Under the pieces are notes generated by a model. The model was not told the DNA's origin and did no database searches. It saw only the letters and a list, made by a program, of their open reading frames with translations. Source: Nonomuraea maritima (GTDB lineage Bacteria; Actinomycetota; Actinomycetes; Streptosporangiales; Streptosporangiaceae). Taken from it: 64,000 nucleotides of DNA. Below are positions 54,919-63,560 of the stretch, piece after piece. The position numbers and the translations under genes were made by a program. The stretch lies in contig NZ_FNFB01000002.1 of NCBI RefSeq assembly GCF_900100395.1, forward strand, positions 62,001 to 126,000, read 5' to 3'. Each line of letters opens with the position of its first letter. Position 1 is the first letter of the stretch.

Positions 54919-56289
54919 GTGCGCGTCTACGATTCCCTGGTCGAGCTCATGGGGAACACCCCGCTCGTCCGGTTGCACAAAGTCAATGCGGGGGTGCCCG
55001 CCCAGGTGCTCGCCAAGGTCGAGTACTTCAACCCGGGCGGATCGGTCAAGGACCGCATCGCGGTACGCATGATCGAAGCCGCGGAGAAGTCGGGCGCGCT
55101 GCGCCCGGGCGGTGTGATCGTCGAGCCGACCTCCGGCAACACCGGCGTCGGCCTGGCCATCGTGGCCCAGCAGAAGGGCTACCGGTGCCTGTTCGTGGTG
55201 CCCGACAAGGTGGCCCAGGACAAGATCGCGGTACTGCGGGCGTACGGCGCCGAGGTCGTCGTCTGCCCGACGGCGGTCTCGCCCGACCACCCCGACTCGT
55301 ACTACTCGGTCTCCGACCGGCTGGCCCGCGAGGTGCCGAACGCCTGGAAGCCCGACCAGTACTCCAACGTCAACAACCCCGACTCCCACTACCATTCCAC
55401 GGGCCCTGAGCTGTGGGAGCAGACCGAGGGCCGGATCACCCACTTCGTGGCCGGCATCGGCACGGGCGGCACGATCAGCGGCACCGGCCGGTACCTCAAG
55501 GAGGTCTCCGGCGGCAAGGTGAAGATCATCGGGGCTGACCCGGAGGGCTCCGTCTACTCCGGCGGCACCGGCCGTCCCTACCTCGTCGAGGGCGTGGGCG
55601 AGGACATCTGGCCGGCCACGTACGACACCAAGATCTGTGACGAGATCATCGCGGTGTCCGACAAGGACTCCTTCACCATGACGCGCCGCCTCGCCCGCGA
55701 GGAGGGCCTGCTCGTCGGCGGGTCCTGCGGCATGGCCGTCGTCGCGGCGCTGCGGGTGGCGGCCACGGCCCGGCCCGACGACATGGTGGTCGTGCTGCTG
55801 CCCGACGGCGGCCGCGGCTACCTGTCGAAGATCTTCAACGACGACTGGATGGCCGACTACGGCTTCCTGACCACGTCCTCGGATGAGGGTCTGGTCGGCG
55901 ACGTGCTGGAGCGCAAGGGTCCGGGGCTGCCGGAGTTCGTGCACGCCCACCCGCACGAGTCGGTCGGCACCGCGATCTCGATCATGCGCGAGTACTCGGT
56001 GTCGCAGCTTCCGGTCATGAAGGAGGAGCCGCCCGTCATGGCGGCCGAGGTGGTCGGCTCCATCGTCGAGCGCGACCTGCTCGAGGCGCTCTACCACGGC
56101 AGGCTCTCCTCCGACGACCCGATCGCCGATCATATGTCGGCTCCGCTACCCACGATCGGCAGTGGTGAACCTGTGGCTCGTGCGGTCGAAGCGCTGGAGA
56201 AGGCGGATGCGGCGGTCGTGCTGGAAGACGGCAAGCCCTCGGGTCTGATCACCCGCCAGGACCTGCTCGCCTTCCTCGCCAACCGCTAG
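54919..56289 (+). CDS. cbs: Cystathionine beta-synthase
   Basis: A PLP enzyme of 456 residues joining homocysteine and serine to cystathionine. LVELMGNTPLVRL, the PLP-lysine segment YFNPGGSVKDRIA, EPTSGNTGVGLA and the phosphate-binding GIGTGGTISGTGRY are clear. Two CBS domains form the last 120 residues and could sense S-adenosylmethionine or nucleotides. GTG 54919 is preferred over GTG 54907 because AAGAAGG then sits 11 bases upstream instead of overlapping the start. Cystathionine gamma-synthase/lyase lies 1.5 kb downstream. Confidence 0.96.
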   Translation: MRVYDSLVELMGNTPLVRLHKVNAGVPAQVLAKVEYFNPGGSVKDRIAVRMIEAAEKSGALRPGGVIVEPTSGNTGVGLAIVAQQKGYRCLFVVPDKVAQDKIAVLRAYGAEVVVCPTAVSPDHPDSYYSVSDRLAREVPNAWKPDQYSNVNNPDSHYHSTGPELWEQTEGRITHFVAGIGTGGTISGTGRYLKEVSGGKVKIIGADPEGSVYSGGTGRPYLVEGVGEDIWPATYDTKICDEIIAVSDKDSFTMTRRLAREEGLLVGGSCGMAVVAALRVAATARPDDMVVVLLPDGGRGYLSKIFNDDWMADYGFLTTSSDEGLVGDVLERKGPGLPEFVHAHPHESVGTAISIMREYSVSQLPVMKEEPPVMAAEVVGSIVERDLLEALYHGRLSSDDPIADHMSAPLPTIGSGEPVARAVEALEKADAAVVLEDGKPSGLITRQDLLAFLANR

Positions 56290-56320
56290 CTGATCACAGG
56301 CCTCTGCCCGGCAACCGTGC

Positions 56321-56345
56321 GGCGCGCCCACCCTGTGGGCGCGCC
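56321..56345. terminator. Perfect 11-bp hairpin between cbs and the histidine kinase gene
   Basis: GGCGCGCCCAC (56321-56331), CCT, GTGGGCGCGCC (56335-56345). It lies between convergent genes and is likely bidirectional. Confidence 0.75.
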
Positions 56346-56416
56346 AGGACGCCACGGCGCGGGCAGCCGCCGAGGCCCCGGCAGGCATCCACAGGGTGTG
56401 GAGCCACGGCGTCCGG

Positions 56417-57559
56417 TCAGGGGAGGGGGAACTCGGCGACCACCTCCCAGGCGCCTTCCTGGGTGGGGCCCGCGTGCAGGCTTCCGCCCAGCGCCCGTAC
56501 CCGCTCGGCCATGCCGACCAGCCCGAACCCGCCGCCCAGCTTGGACAGCCGGGGGTCGGCGCCCGAGCCGAAGTTGCGCACCACCAGCAGCACACGGCCC
56601 TCGCCGCGGCGCAGCGACGCCTCGACCCAGGCGGTACGCGGCGCGTGCTTACGCACGTTGGTCAGCGCCTCCTGCAGCACCCGGTGCACCGTCGTCATGA
56701 TCTCAGGCGGCAGCGTACGGTCGTCGAGGCCCGACCCGATCTCGAAGGCCACCTTCGGCCCGCCCGCAGAGAAGCGCTCGGTCAGCAAGCGCAGGTCGGC
56801 CAGGGTGGCGCCGGGCGAGCGGGTCGCGTCGTCCTCCGTGCGCAGCACCGTGACCATGCGCCGCATCGACGTCAGCGCCTCCGACCCGGCCGCAGCGATG
56901 GCGTCGAGCGCGGGCGCCACCGCGTCGGGCCTGGTCTCGGCGACCGTACGCGCGGCCTGGGCCTGGACGACGATGCCGGTGATGTGGTGCGCGACCAGGT
57001 CGTGCAGCTCCCTGGCGATCTCGAGCCGTTCGACCCGGCGTACCGCGTGCACGGCCTCCACCCGGCGTACCTGCTGGAAGCGCAGGTACGAGCCGATGCC
57101 GGCGGCCGTCGACCAGCCGACGAACAGCAGGAACGAGAACGCCAGCCCGGACTGCCGCATGCTCTGCGTGTTCGCCTCCGCCATCAGCACGGCCAGCGCC
57201 ACGACGCTGAGTGCCACCGCCCGGCGCAGCGGCTCCACGTGCCGCAGGACGCCCACCAGCAGAAGCAGCAGCGCCCCCGACTCGGCGCCGCCCGGCATGC
57301 TGTCCATGCCCGTGTACCTGATCACCAGCGACGTGCCGAGCGACAGGGTCAGCACGGCGACGAAGCCCCCCACGCGGTACCTGTTGCGCAGCGCGAACGC
57401 CACGATGCCGGCCATCCCGCAGAAGGGCGTGAGCCACTGCGCGCCCCCGAAGTTCTTCGCGAACAGGATGTCGATCAGCAACATCACGCCGAGCACACCG
57501 AGCATCGCGATCGCGCTCAGCCGCCAGACCCAGTACACGATGCGCTTGGAATCGACCAC
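56417..57559 (-). CDS. Orphan sensor histidine kinase (NarL/DesK-type)
   Basis: A 380-residue HisKA_3-type kinase. Five or so membrane helices occupy residues 10-160. ERLEIARELHDLVAHHITGIVVQ is the phospho-acceptor box, LQEALTNVRKHAP the N box and GGGFGLVGMAERVRALGG the glycine-rich box. The partner response regulator of the NarL family normally next to such a kinase is absent. GTG 57559 is preceded by TAGGCT seven bases upstream and no Shine-Dalgarno sequence, so it is probably leaderless. The signal is unknown; it sits between the transsulfuration genes. Confidence 0.9.
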   Translation of the reverse strand: MVDSKRIVYWVWRLSAIAMLGVLGVMLLIDILFAKNFGGAQWLTPFCGMAGIVAFALRNRYRVGGFVAVLTLSLGTSLVIRYTGMDSMPGGAESGALLLLLVGVLRHVEPLRRAVALSVVALAVLMAEANTQSMRQSGLAFSFLLFVGWSTAAGIGSYLRFQQVRRVEAVHAVRRVERLEIARELHDLVAHHITGIVVQAQAARTVAETRPDAVAPALDAIAAAGSEALTSMRRMVTVLRTEDDATRSPGATLADLRLLTERFSAGGPKVAFEIGSGLDDRTLPPEIMTTVHRVLQEALTNVRKHAPRTAWVEASLRRGEGRVLLVVRNFGSGADPRLSKLGGGFGLVGMAERVRALGGSLHAGPTQEGAWEVVAEFPLP

Positions 57560-57568
57560 GTCATCGAG

Positions 57569-57574
57569 CCTAGG
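57569..57574 (-). promoter_or_regulatory. Likely leaderless -10 of the histidine kinase gene
   Basis: On the minus strand TAGGCT is followed by CGATGAC and GTG, the seven-base spacing repeated elsewhere in the window. Confidence 0.45.
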
Positions 57575-57695
57575 CCGCGAGTACTGCCCCTGGATCGACC
57601 GTTCGGCCGAGCGCGACGGCCGCGAACCCGTCCTTCAGCGGAGGCGCCGCCCCCGGCCCGCCGCAGAAGCTGGACGGTGTCGGAAGGAGACGGTC

Positions 57696-57797
57696 ATGGT
57701 GGTCATGGGTTTCGTGCTGCTGGGCGTCGGGTTGGTCGTCGGGGTGCTCCTCGCGCTGGCCGACCCCGTGCTGCTGTCGCGTACGCGCGGGAGCTGA
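57696..57797 (+). CDS. 33-residue single-helix membrane protein
   Basis: A short gene with a strong ribosome binding site (GGAAGGAG, 57682-57689) seven bases before ATG 57696. The product begins MVVMGFVLLGVGLVVGVLLA, forming one membrane helix, and ends with a basic tail (SRTRGS). It lies between the divergent histidine kinase gene and the cystathionine gene. No family is recognised. Confidence 0.55.
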   Translation: MVVMGFVLLGVGLVVGVLLALADPVLLSRTRGS

Positions 57798-57815
57798 GCG
57801 GCGTCCGGCTTCCAC

Positions 57816-57821
57816 TAACGT
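57816..57821 (+). promoter_or_regulatory. Likely leaderless -10 of the cystathionine gamma-synthase gene
   Basis: TAACGT is followed by GGCCTGT (seven bases) and ATG 57829; no Shine-Dalgarno sequence is present. Confidence 0.55.
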
Positions 57822-57828
57822 GGCCTGT

Positions 57829-58968
57829 ATGAGCAACGGTTTTGAGACGCTGGCCATCCACGCAGGTCAGGAGCCCGACCCCGTCACCGGCGCGGTCGTG
57901 CCCCCGATCTACGCCACGTCCACCTACAAGCAGGACGGCGTGGGCGGCCTGCGTTCCGGATACGAGTACAGCCGTTCGGCCAACCCCACGCGGACCGCGC
58001 TCGAAACCGCGCTGGCCGCCGTGGAGGGAGGGGCCCGCGGGCTCGCCTTCGCCTCTGGGCTCGCCGCCGAGGACACCCTCCTGCGTACGGTCTGCAAGCC
58101 GCAGGACCACGTCATCATCCCCGGCGACGCGTACGGCGGCACCTACCGCCTGTTCGCCAAGGTGCACGAGCGCTGGGGCCTGCACTACGACCCCGTGCCG
58201 CTGCACGACCTCGACGCCGTGGCCGCGGCCATGACGCAGAAGACCCGGCTGATCTGGGTCGAGACGCCCACCAACCCGCTGCTCGGCATCGCCGACATCG
58301 CGGGCCTCGCGCAGCTCGCCCACGACGCCGGGGCGCTGCTGGTCGTCGACAACACGTTCGCCTCGCCGTATCTGCAGCAGCCGCTCGCCCTCGGCGCCGA
58401 CGTCGTCGTCCACTCGACCACCAAGTACGTCGGCGGCCACTCCGACGTGGTCGGCGGCGCGCTCGTCGCCGCCGCGAGCGACCTCGGCGAGGAGCTCGCC
58501 TACCACCAGAACGCGATGGGCGCGGTGGCCGGGCCGTTCGACGCCTGGCTCACGCTGCGCGGGCTCAAGACCCTCGGCGTCCGCATGGACCGCCACTGCG
58601 ACAACGCCGAGCGCGTCGTCGACCTGCTGCTGGCCCACCCCAGGGTGACCGACGTGCTCTATCCCGGGCTGCCCGAGCACCCGGGCCACGAGGTGGCGGC
58701 CAAGCAGATGAAGCGGTTCGGGGGCATGGTGTCGTTCCGCGTCGACGGCGGCGAGGCGGCGGCCGTCGAGGTGTGCGACAAGGCCGAGCTGTTCACGCTG
58801 GGCGAGTCGCTCGGCGGCGTCGAGTCGCTGATCGAGCACCCGGGCCGGATGACCCACGCCTCGGTGGCGGGCTCCAAGCTGGAGGTGCCCGCCGACCTCG
58901 TACGGCTGTCGGTCGGCATCGAGACGGTCGACGACCTGCTCGCCGACCTCACGCGCGCCCTCGGGTAG
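57829..58968 (+). CDS. Cystathionine gamma-synthase / gamma-lyase
   Basis: A Cys/Met-metabolism PLP enzyme of 379 residues. The PLP lysine lies in HSTTKYVGGHSDVVGG near residue 205; YSRSANPTRTALE, DNTFASPYLQQP and the late SLGGVESLIEHP are family marks. It either makes cystathionine from O-acylhomoserine and cysteine or splits it to cysteine. With cbs upstream, reverse transsulfuration is plausible. Sequence alone does not separate synthase from lyase. Confidence 0.93.
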   Translation: MSNGFETLAIHAGQEPDPVTGAVVPPIYATSTYKQDGVGGLRSGYEYSRSANPTRTALETALAAVEGGARGLAFASGLAAEDTLLRTVCKPQDHVIIPGDAYGGTYRLFAKVHERWGLHYDPVPLHDLDAVAAAMTQKTRLIWVETPTNPLLGIADIAGLAQLAHDAGALLVVDNTFASPYLQQPLALGADVVVHSTTKYVGGHSDVVGGALVAAASDLGEELAYHQNAMGAVAGPFDAWLTLRGLKTLGVRMDRHCDNAERVVDLLLAHPRVTDVLYPGLPEHPGHEVAAKQMKRFGGMVSFRVDGGEAAAVEVCDKAELFTLGESLGGVESLIEHPGRMTHASVAGSKLEVPADLVRLSVGIETVDDLLADLTRALG

Positions 58969-58972
58969 CCGT

Positions 58973-59401
58973 CTACTCGGGCACGATCATCAGGAAGAGG
59001 ATCACCAGCCAGATCACGGACAGCAGTCCGCTGATCGCGGCGATCCGTCCGTTCTGCACCTGCGCGTCGTCGTCGGTGCTCTCGCTGGAGAGCGCCCGTA
59101 CGGCGGCGCGCAGGTCGCGGTCGATGAGGACGAGCAGCACCGCGCCCACGATGAACAGGGTCATCGAGGCCGACATGTACCACTTGCCGAGCACGCCTCC
59201 GCCCATCACGATGCCGAGCGCCAGGCCGAAGACGAAGACGCCGATGGCGCCGATGCTGTAGATCCGCGTGAGGCGCTGGATGAACTGCAGCGCGGGGACG
59301 TTCTTGTTGCGGATGACCCGAGGGGCGGCCATCGTCGCGGCGGTGACCGGACCGATCGTGAAGATCGCGAATCCGACGTGCAGCCAGAGAAGCAGGGACA
59401 T
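58973..59401 (-). CDS. Small multi-pass membrane protein (DUF2269-like)
   Basis: A protein of 142 residues with four hydrophobic helices: LLLWLHVGFAIFTIGPV at the N-terminus, two central helices around GAIGVFVFGLALGIVMGGG and SMTLFIVGAVLLVLID, and one at the C-terminus. It resembles small DUF2269-type proteins of actinobacteria, an assignment I hold loosely. ATG 59401 is preceded by TAGTCT exactly seven bases upstream, so it is probably leaderless. Function unknown. Confidence 0.65.
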   Translation of the reverse strand: MSLLLWLHVGFAIFTIGPVTAATMAAPRVIRNKNVPALQFIQRLTRIYSIGAIGVFVFGLALGIVMGGGVLGKWYMSASMTLFIVGAVLLVLIDRDLRAAVRALSSESTDDDAQVQNGRIAAISGLLSVIWLVILFLMIVPE

Positions 59402-59408
59402 GTCGCAG

Positions 59409-59414
59409 AGACTA
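59409..59414 (-). promoter_or_regulatory. Likely leaderless -10 of the small membrane protein gene
   Basis: Minus-strand TAGTCT followed by CTGCGAC and ATG 59401. The box overlaps the stop codon of the upstream 41-residue ORF. Confidence 0.5.
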
Positions 59415-59537
59415 GTCGCCGGTGATCTCGCTCCGTGAGCCGACACTCTCTTTGCCCGAATTGCAACCCCGCATGCAGAGCTCCCTGCTCACCACGGCCA
59501 CGACCATGAACAGGACGAGCAGAATCATGGCAATCAT
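59412..59537 (-). CDS. 41-residue membrane peptide
   Basis: ATG 59537 follows AGAGG by five bases. The product has one N-terminal membrane helix (MIAMILLVLFMVVAVVS) and then a Cys-containing polar tail with two cysteines. No family is recognised. It ends 11 bases before the next gene's start, at that gene's -10 box. Its coding status rests on the ribosome binding site and the helix. Confidence 0.4.
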   Translation of the reverse strand: MIAMILLVLFMVVAVVSRELCMRGCNSGKESVGSRSEITGD

Positions 59538-59680
59538 GCTTACCTCTGCTTCCCTGATCGGGGCGTAAATATCGTCCTTAATGACTAGACGCTCTGTAAC
59601 CGGAAGACAGCACGCGCCGGTATGGTGGGTTGCCGCAAGTTTCCTGCTCCTCACCTCGTAGGACCAAGGGGGTGCCTTCC

Positions 59681-60103
59681 GTGGCCGTCAAGCACGTTGA
59701 GCCGTACACCGATGAGTGGCTGCACCAGCCGATCTGCTACGTGCGGCAGGTCGTCGACCTGCTGGGCCCCGAGGTCGCCGACTGGTGGGAAGGCCCCTGC
59801 GACCCGCGTGCCGCCACCGTGCGCATGGCCGACGGCAGCGCGCTCGTGTGGGACGAGGAGAGCGGCTGGCGTCTCGGCACGTTCGTCTCCGGCGGGGCCG
59901 GGCAGCACACCGAGCTCTCGGGCGTGCGCTACCTCGGTCACGGCCTGTTGCCGAGGCCCGAGCGGGTGCCGGCGGCGCTGCGCGACGCGCGGGCCGGTGT
60001 GGGCGCCAGCTCCGCGTGGCGCCCCTGCTACCGCTCCCACCGCAACTGCCGCGACGGCTTCGACGTGGCCCTCGACTTCTACACCCGCCTCATCGACGCC
60101 TGA
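59681..60103 (+). CDS. Hypothetical actinobacterial protein
   Basis: A soluble protein of 140 residues. It starts VAVKHVEPYTDEWLHQPICYVRQ and contains VADWWEGPCDPRAATVRMADGSALVWDEESGWRLG, with three to four tryptophans and several cysteines. GTG 59681 has AGGGGG eight bases upstream; GTG 59672 is also possible. I do not recognise a named family. It stands alone between divergent and convergent genes. Confidence 0.65.
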   Translation: MAVKHVEPYTDEWLHQPICYVRQVVDLLGPEVADWWEGPCDPRAATVRMADGSALVWDEESGWRLGTFVSGGAGQHTELSGVRYLGHGLLPRPERVPAALRDARAGVGASSAWRPCYRSHRNCRDGFDVALDFYTRLIDA

Positions 60104-60156
60104 CCTCACCGGCCGCACCGACCCCTGAGCCCGCTCGCCACACCGACGCCTGGCCT

Positions 60157-60627
60157 TCAGCTCTCCTGCGGTGATGACCTGAGCACCAGCAGGATGTGCT
60201 CGTCGTCGCCGTGCCTGACGACGCCCTCCCGCTCGAACCCGTGCCGCTCCAGCAGCCGTACGGACGCGGTGTTGCCGTGGAACGGGTCGGCGTAAAGGGG
60301 CCGGGCCTTCTCCTCGCGCAGGAACAGGCCCAGCGCGCGGGTGCCCACCCCACGGCCCCAGAACTCGCGGCCGAGCCAGTAGCCGACGAACCGCCGCTCA
60401 CCCTCCCACCAGGCCACGAGGTTGCCCGCCGGCGCGCCGCCCACCACGACCGTTCGAACCAGCACGGTCGGGTCACCCAGGACCGACGTCTTCCAGTGGC
60501 TCATGAACGCCGCACGCTCCCGGGGCGGGAACCTCGACCGGCGCACCGCCTCGGGGTCGTGCTCCTGCGCCAGGAACACCTCCAGGTCGGCCTCCACCAC
60601 GTCTCTCAACCGCAGGTCGTCAAGCAT
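60157..60627 (-). CDS. GNAT-family N-acetyltransferase
   Basis: An acetyltransferase of 156 residues, RimJ/RimL-like. LRLRDVVEADLEVFLAQEHD at the N-terminus, the acetyl-CoA loop GREFWGRGVGTRAL, and ARPLYADPFHGNTASVRLLERHGFEREGV are typical. ATG 60627 is used because it begins the fold; there is no Shine-Dalgarno sequence and CAGACT lies seven bases upstream. The substrate could be a protein N-terminus or a small amine. Confidence 0.85.
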   Translation of the reverse strand: MLDDLRLRDVVEADLEVFLAQEHDPEAVRRSRFPPRERAAFMSHWKTSVLGDPTVLVRTVVVGGAPAGNLVAWWEGERRFVGYWLGREFWGRGVGTRALGLFLREEKARPLYADPFHGNTASVRLLERHGFEREGVVRHGDDEHILLVLRSSPQES

Positions 60628-60666
60628 GCGAGCGAGTCTGCCACCCGGCACCGACAATCCGGCGAG

Positions 60667-62631
60667 CTAGCGGGAGCGGCGCAGACGCAGGAAGTCGCTG
60701 ACCACGTACTCGCCCAGGCGGTCGGCGCTGGGGGAGAAGACGCGGCCGCCGTTCCTGCGGGCCACCTCGTCCACGAACTCCTTCAGCCGGTCGTCGGCCG
60801 CCAGCATGAAGACGTTGAGCGTGGCCCGCCGCCGGGTCATCTTGTCGACCTCGGCCAGCGTGAGCTCCAGCGTCTCAGGCGACGGCGGCCACTCGAACGC
60901 CGACCGGCCGTCGCGCAGCAGATGGGCCGTCGGCTCGCCGTCGGTCACCACCAGCACGACCGGCTCGAAGTCGGGGTGGCGGTCGAGGTGACGGCCGGCG
61001 ATCAGCAGCGCGTGGTGCAGGTTGGTGCCCTGCACCATGTCCCAGTCGAGCCCGGCGAGCTCGTCCGGCTGCAGCACCCGCGCGTAGTTGGAGAACCCGA
61101 CGATCTGTACGGCGTCCTGCGGGAACTTCGAGGCGACGAGCGCCTGCAGCGCGAGCGCCGTCTGCTTGGCCGCCGCCCACGTGCCGCGCAGCGCCATCGA
61201 GTACGACAGGTCGACCAGCAGGCAGACGGCCGCGGCGCTGCGGCGCTCGGTCTCGGCCACCTCGAAGTCGTCGACCGAGAGCCGGACCCCGGTGCGCTGC
61301 TCGCCCACGGTGACGCCGCCGCTGCGCACGCCGTTGACCAGCGTGCGCACCACGTCGATGGGTTGCTCGTCGCCGAAGCGCCACGGCCGCGACGACCCGG
61401 TGAGCTCGCCCGCCGAGCCGGCGTCGTGCTGGTCGTGGTCGCCCCGGCGTCCGGCGTCGAGCGACGAGAACACCCGGCGCAGCGCCGTCTCGCCCAGGCG
61501 GCGGACGGCCTTCGGGGTGAGTTCCAGCTTGCCGCGGCGGCGCAGCAGGTAGCCCTGCTCCTCCAGCTCGCGTTCGATCCGCTTGAGCGCCTCCAGGTCG
61601 TCGACCGCCGAACGGCCGAGCGCCCGGCGTACGGCGGCCTCGTCGACGTCGTCGAGCCGCGCGCCCGGGTAGTCCTGGCGCAGGGCGGTCTCCAGCTGCG
61701 TGAGGTCGGCCAGCTCCTCCAGCGCCGTCACCGCGTCGCCCATGGACAGCGGCTCGTCGCCGGTCATGCGTTCGGGCGCGTTCCAGGCCAGGTCGGGACG
61801 GCGGGCGTAGAGGGCCTCACCGAGGCGGCGCATCTCGTCGGACAGGCCCGCCTGTTCGAGCGTCTGGTTGATGAGGCCGGCCAGCTCCTCGCGCTGGCGC
61901 GGGGTCATCGAGGCCAGCATCCGCTGCGTCGCGGCCGCGCGGCGGGCCAGGATGTCGACGAGCTCCTCCAGGTTGCGCGGCCGCTCGGGGAACAGATCGC
62001 CGTACTTTTCCATGAAGGCGTCGAAGTCTTCCTGGGTGTGCAGGCCGCGGGCGTCCCTGTCGAGCATGTCGTTCAGGTCGGCCATCATCTGCCGGACACG
62101 TTCCATCGCCGCGGGGTCGGGGTTGGCGAGGGCGTCGCGCAGGCCCCGGAACTGGCTGTCGAGCACCTCGCGGCGCAGCAGGTCGCGCAGCTCGTCGTAC
62201 GTCTGGCGGGCGGCAGCCGAGCGCCACTCGTACGTGCTGAGCTCCTGGATGGCGCTCGCCGTGTCGTCAGGCAGCGCGTCGAGCCCCGCCTCCCGCAGGC
62301 GCGCGTCGTCGGACGGGTCGGGGAACAGCTCCGCCCGCTCCTGCCCGATCGCCTTGTCGAGCAGCGCCCGGGCGCGCTCCAGCGTGCCGTCGAGGCGGCC
62401 GCGCTCGCGCAGGTCGCGCCGGCGCCGCCGGACCTCTTTCAGCATGTCGTCGAGACCCCGGCGGTCCTGAGCACCGGGGAGCCCCCGCTTGAGCAGGTCA
62501 CGCAGGGCGTGGACCGGGGTCGAGCCCGACAGGATGGCATCGCCCATCTCGTCGAGGGCCGCGCGCACGTCGTACGGAGGGGCCAGGGGGTCGGGGCCGT
62601 CGTGGTACTCGCCATAGCGGAAGGCCATCAC
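60667..62631 (-). CDS. VWA-domain protein, AAA+ partner type
   Basis: A protein of 654 residues. A long helical region (residues 1-390, rich in Arg/Glu/Leu, with AAATQRMLASM and similar) precedes a VWA domain at about 430-650. The MIDAS motif is CLLVDLSYSMALRG, with GTNLHH and VVTDGEPTA. GTG 62631 is chosen because TAGCGT lies exactly seven bases upstream and no Shine-Dalgarno sequence exists; GTG 62640 and ATG 62628 are nearby. It works, by family knowledge, with a MoxR/ChlI-type AAA+ protein, which lies two genes away and is cut by the window end. Confidence 0.85.
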   Translation of the reverse strand: MMAFRYGEYHDGPDPLAPPYDVRAALDEMGDAILSGSTPVHALRDLLKRGLPGAQDRRGLDDMLKEVRRRRRDLRERGRLDGTLERARALLDKAIGQERAELFPDPSDDARLREAGLDALPDDTASAIQELSTYEWRSAAARQTYDELRDLLRREVLDSQFRGLRDALANPDPAAMERVRQMMADLNDMLDRDARGLHTQEDFDAFMEKYGDLFPERPRNLEELVDILARRAAATQRMLASMTPRQREELAGLINQTLEQAGLSDEMRRLGEALYARRPDLAWNAPERMTGDEPLSMGDAVTALEELADLTQLETALRQDYPGARLDDVDEAAVRRALGRSAVDDLEALKRIERELEEQGYLLRRRGKLELTPKAVRRLGETALRRVFSSLDAGRRGDHDQHDAGSAGELTGSSRPWRFGDEQPIDVVRTLVNGVRSGGVTVGEQRTGVRLSVDDFEVAETERRSAAAVCLLVDLSYSMALRGTWAAAKQTALALQALVASKFPQDAVQIVGFSNYARVLQPDELAGLDWDMVQGTNLHHALLIAGRHLDRHPDFEPVVLVVTDGEPTAHLLRDGRSAFEWPPSPETLELTLAEVDKMTRRRATLNVFMLAADDRLKEFVDEVARRNGGRVFSPSADRLGEYVVSDFLRLRRSR

Positions 62632-62634
62632 GAA

Positions 62635-62645
62635 ACCCACGCTAA
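62635..62645 (-). promoter_or_regulatory. Likely leaderless -10 of the VWA gene
   Basis: Minus-strand TAGCGT lies seven bases (GGGTTTC) before GTG 62631, on the edge of the 52-bp gap to the upstream lipoprotein gene. Confidence 0.45.
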
Positions 62646-62680
62646 CCCGAGAAAGGCTCCCATGTGCCGCGAGAAAGCGG

Positions 62681-63499
62681 TCACGCGTCCCCGAAGACCT
62701 CCCACACCTGCTCCAGCGAGTCGACGCCGGGCGTGTAGTCGACCTTCACCCGTACCGGGTCGTGCAGCTTGGCCAGCGCCGCGGTCAGGTCGTCGGCGGA
62801 GCACTGCTTCTTGCCGAGGCCGTCCTTGTCGGCGTTGACCGGCCGGCCGGTGAGCCAGCCGTCACCGCACCCGGCCGTCGTACGGTAGAAAGCCGTCGCG
62901 AAGGAGTAGCCGAGCTTGACCTGCTTGCCCCCGGTCGACAGCAGCACGGTGGTGTCGTTGACGCGCTGGATCGTCCCGGTGGCCGTGCGCAGGTCGGGCC
63001 AGTCGCTCACCAGGATCTCGTTGATCCGCGTCGCCTTGCCGGTGCGGTATTCCGCGCGCAGCGCCACCGGGCCGCGCTCGAGCCCGTCCGTCAGGTCGGC
63101 GGGCGTGCACGCGGTGCGGCCGAGGCCCTTGGCGTCGAGCGCCACATTGCCCTCGGTCTCCTTCAGGCCGCACTCCACCGTGACCCGGCCGAACGTGGCC
63201 GCGCCGTAGTCGAGACGCACCTCCTCGGCGCCAGGGACGTCCTTCAGCTGGTAGCCGGTGAAGCCGCTCGACTGCTTCACGAACGACTCGGCCTTGGGCA
63301 CGATGCGCAGGTGGCCCTGGCCGTCGGACCACGCCCAGCCGTACACGACCCCAGAGGGGGAGGCGGCGGTCTGCGTGGCGGAAACGGTGTCGGACGACAA
63401 GGTAGTGGGTGTGGACACGGGTGTTGACATGGCCGCGGGCACGGCGCAGCCGCCCACGGCGAAGGCGGCGGCGGCCGTGACGGTGGCAAGCAGTTTCAT
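62681..63499 (-). CDS. Secreted lipoprotein of unknown function
   Basis: A lipoprotein of 272 residues. The signal peptide ends at AVGGCAVP, with cysteine at residue 18. A Thr/Ser-rich stretch follows, then two similar halves, each with a pair of cysteines and a motif like GLGR(T)ACTPADL or GLGKKQCSADDL, suggesting an internal duplication. ATG 63499 has GGGGGAG upstream. It lies between the AAA+ and VWA genes, all on the same strand. No family is recognised. Confidence 0.75.
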   Translation of the reverse strand: MKLLATVTAAAAFAVGGCAVPAAMSTPVSTPTTLSSDTVSATQTAASPSGVVYGWAWSDGQGHLRIVPKAESFVKQSSGFTGYQLKDVPGAEEVRLDYGAATFGRVTVECGLKETEGNVALDAKGLGRTACTPADLTDGLERGPVALRAEYRTGKATRINEILVSDWPDLRTATGTIQRVNDTTVLLSTGGKQVKLGYSFATAFYRTTAGCGDGWLTGRPVNADKDGLGKKQCSADDLTAALAKLHDPVRVKVDYTPGVDSLEQVWEVFGDA

Positions 63500-63560
63500 G
63501 GACGATCTCCCCCGAAGTGACAGTCAGTCATTCCTATGACGTAGGGAGCCGCCGATTTGT

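Noticed and set aside
60196..62838. Open frame of about 880 codons antisense to the VWA gene
   Set aside because: It is composition-driven; the opposite strand has a MIDAS motif and normal codon use, and this frame has no motif or ribosome binding site.
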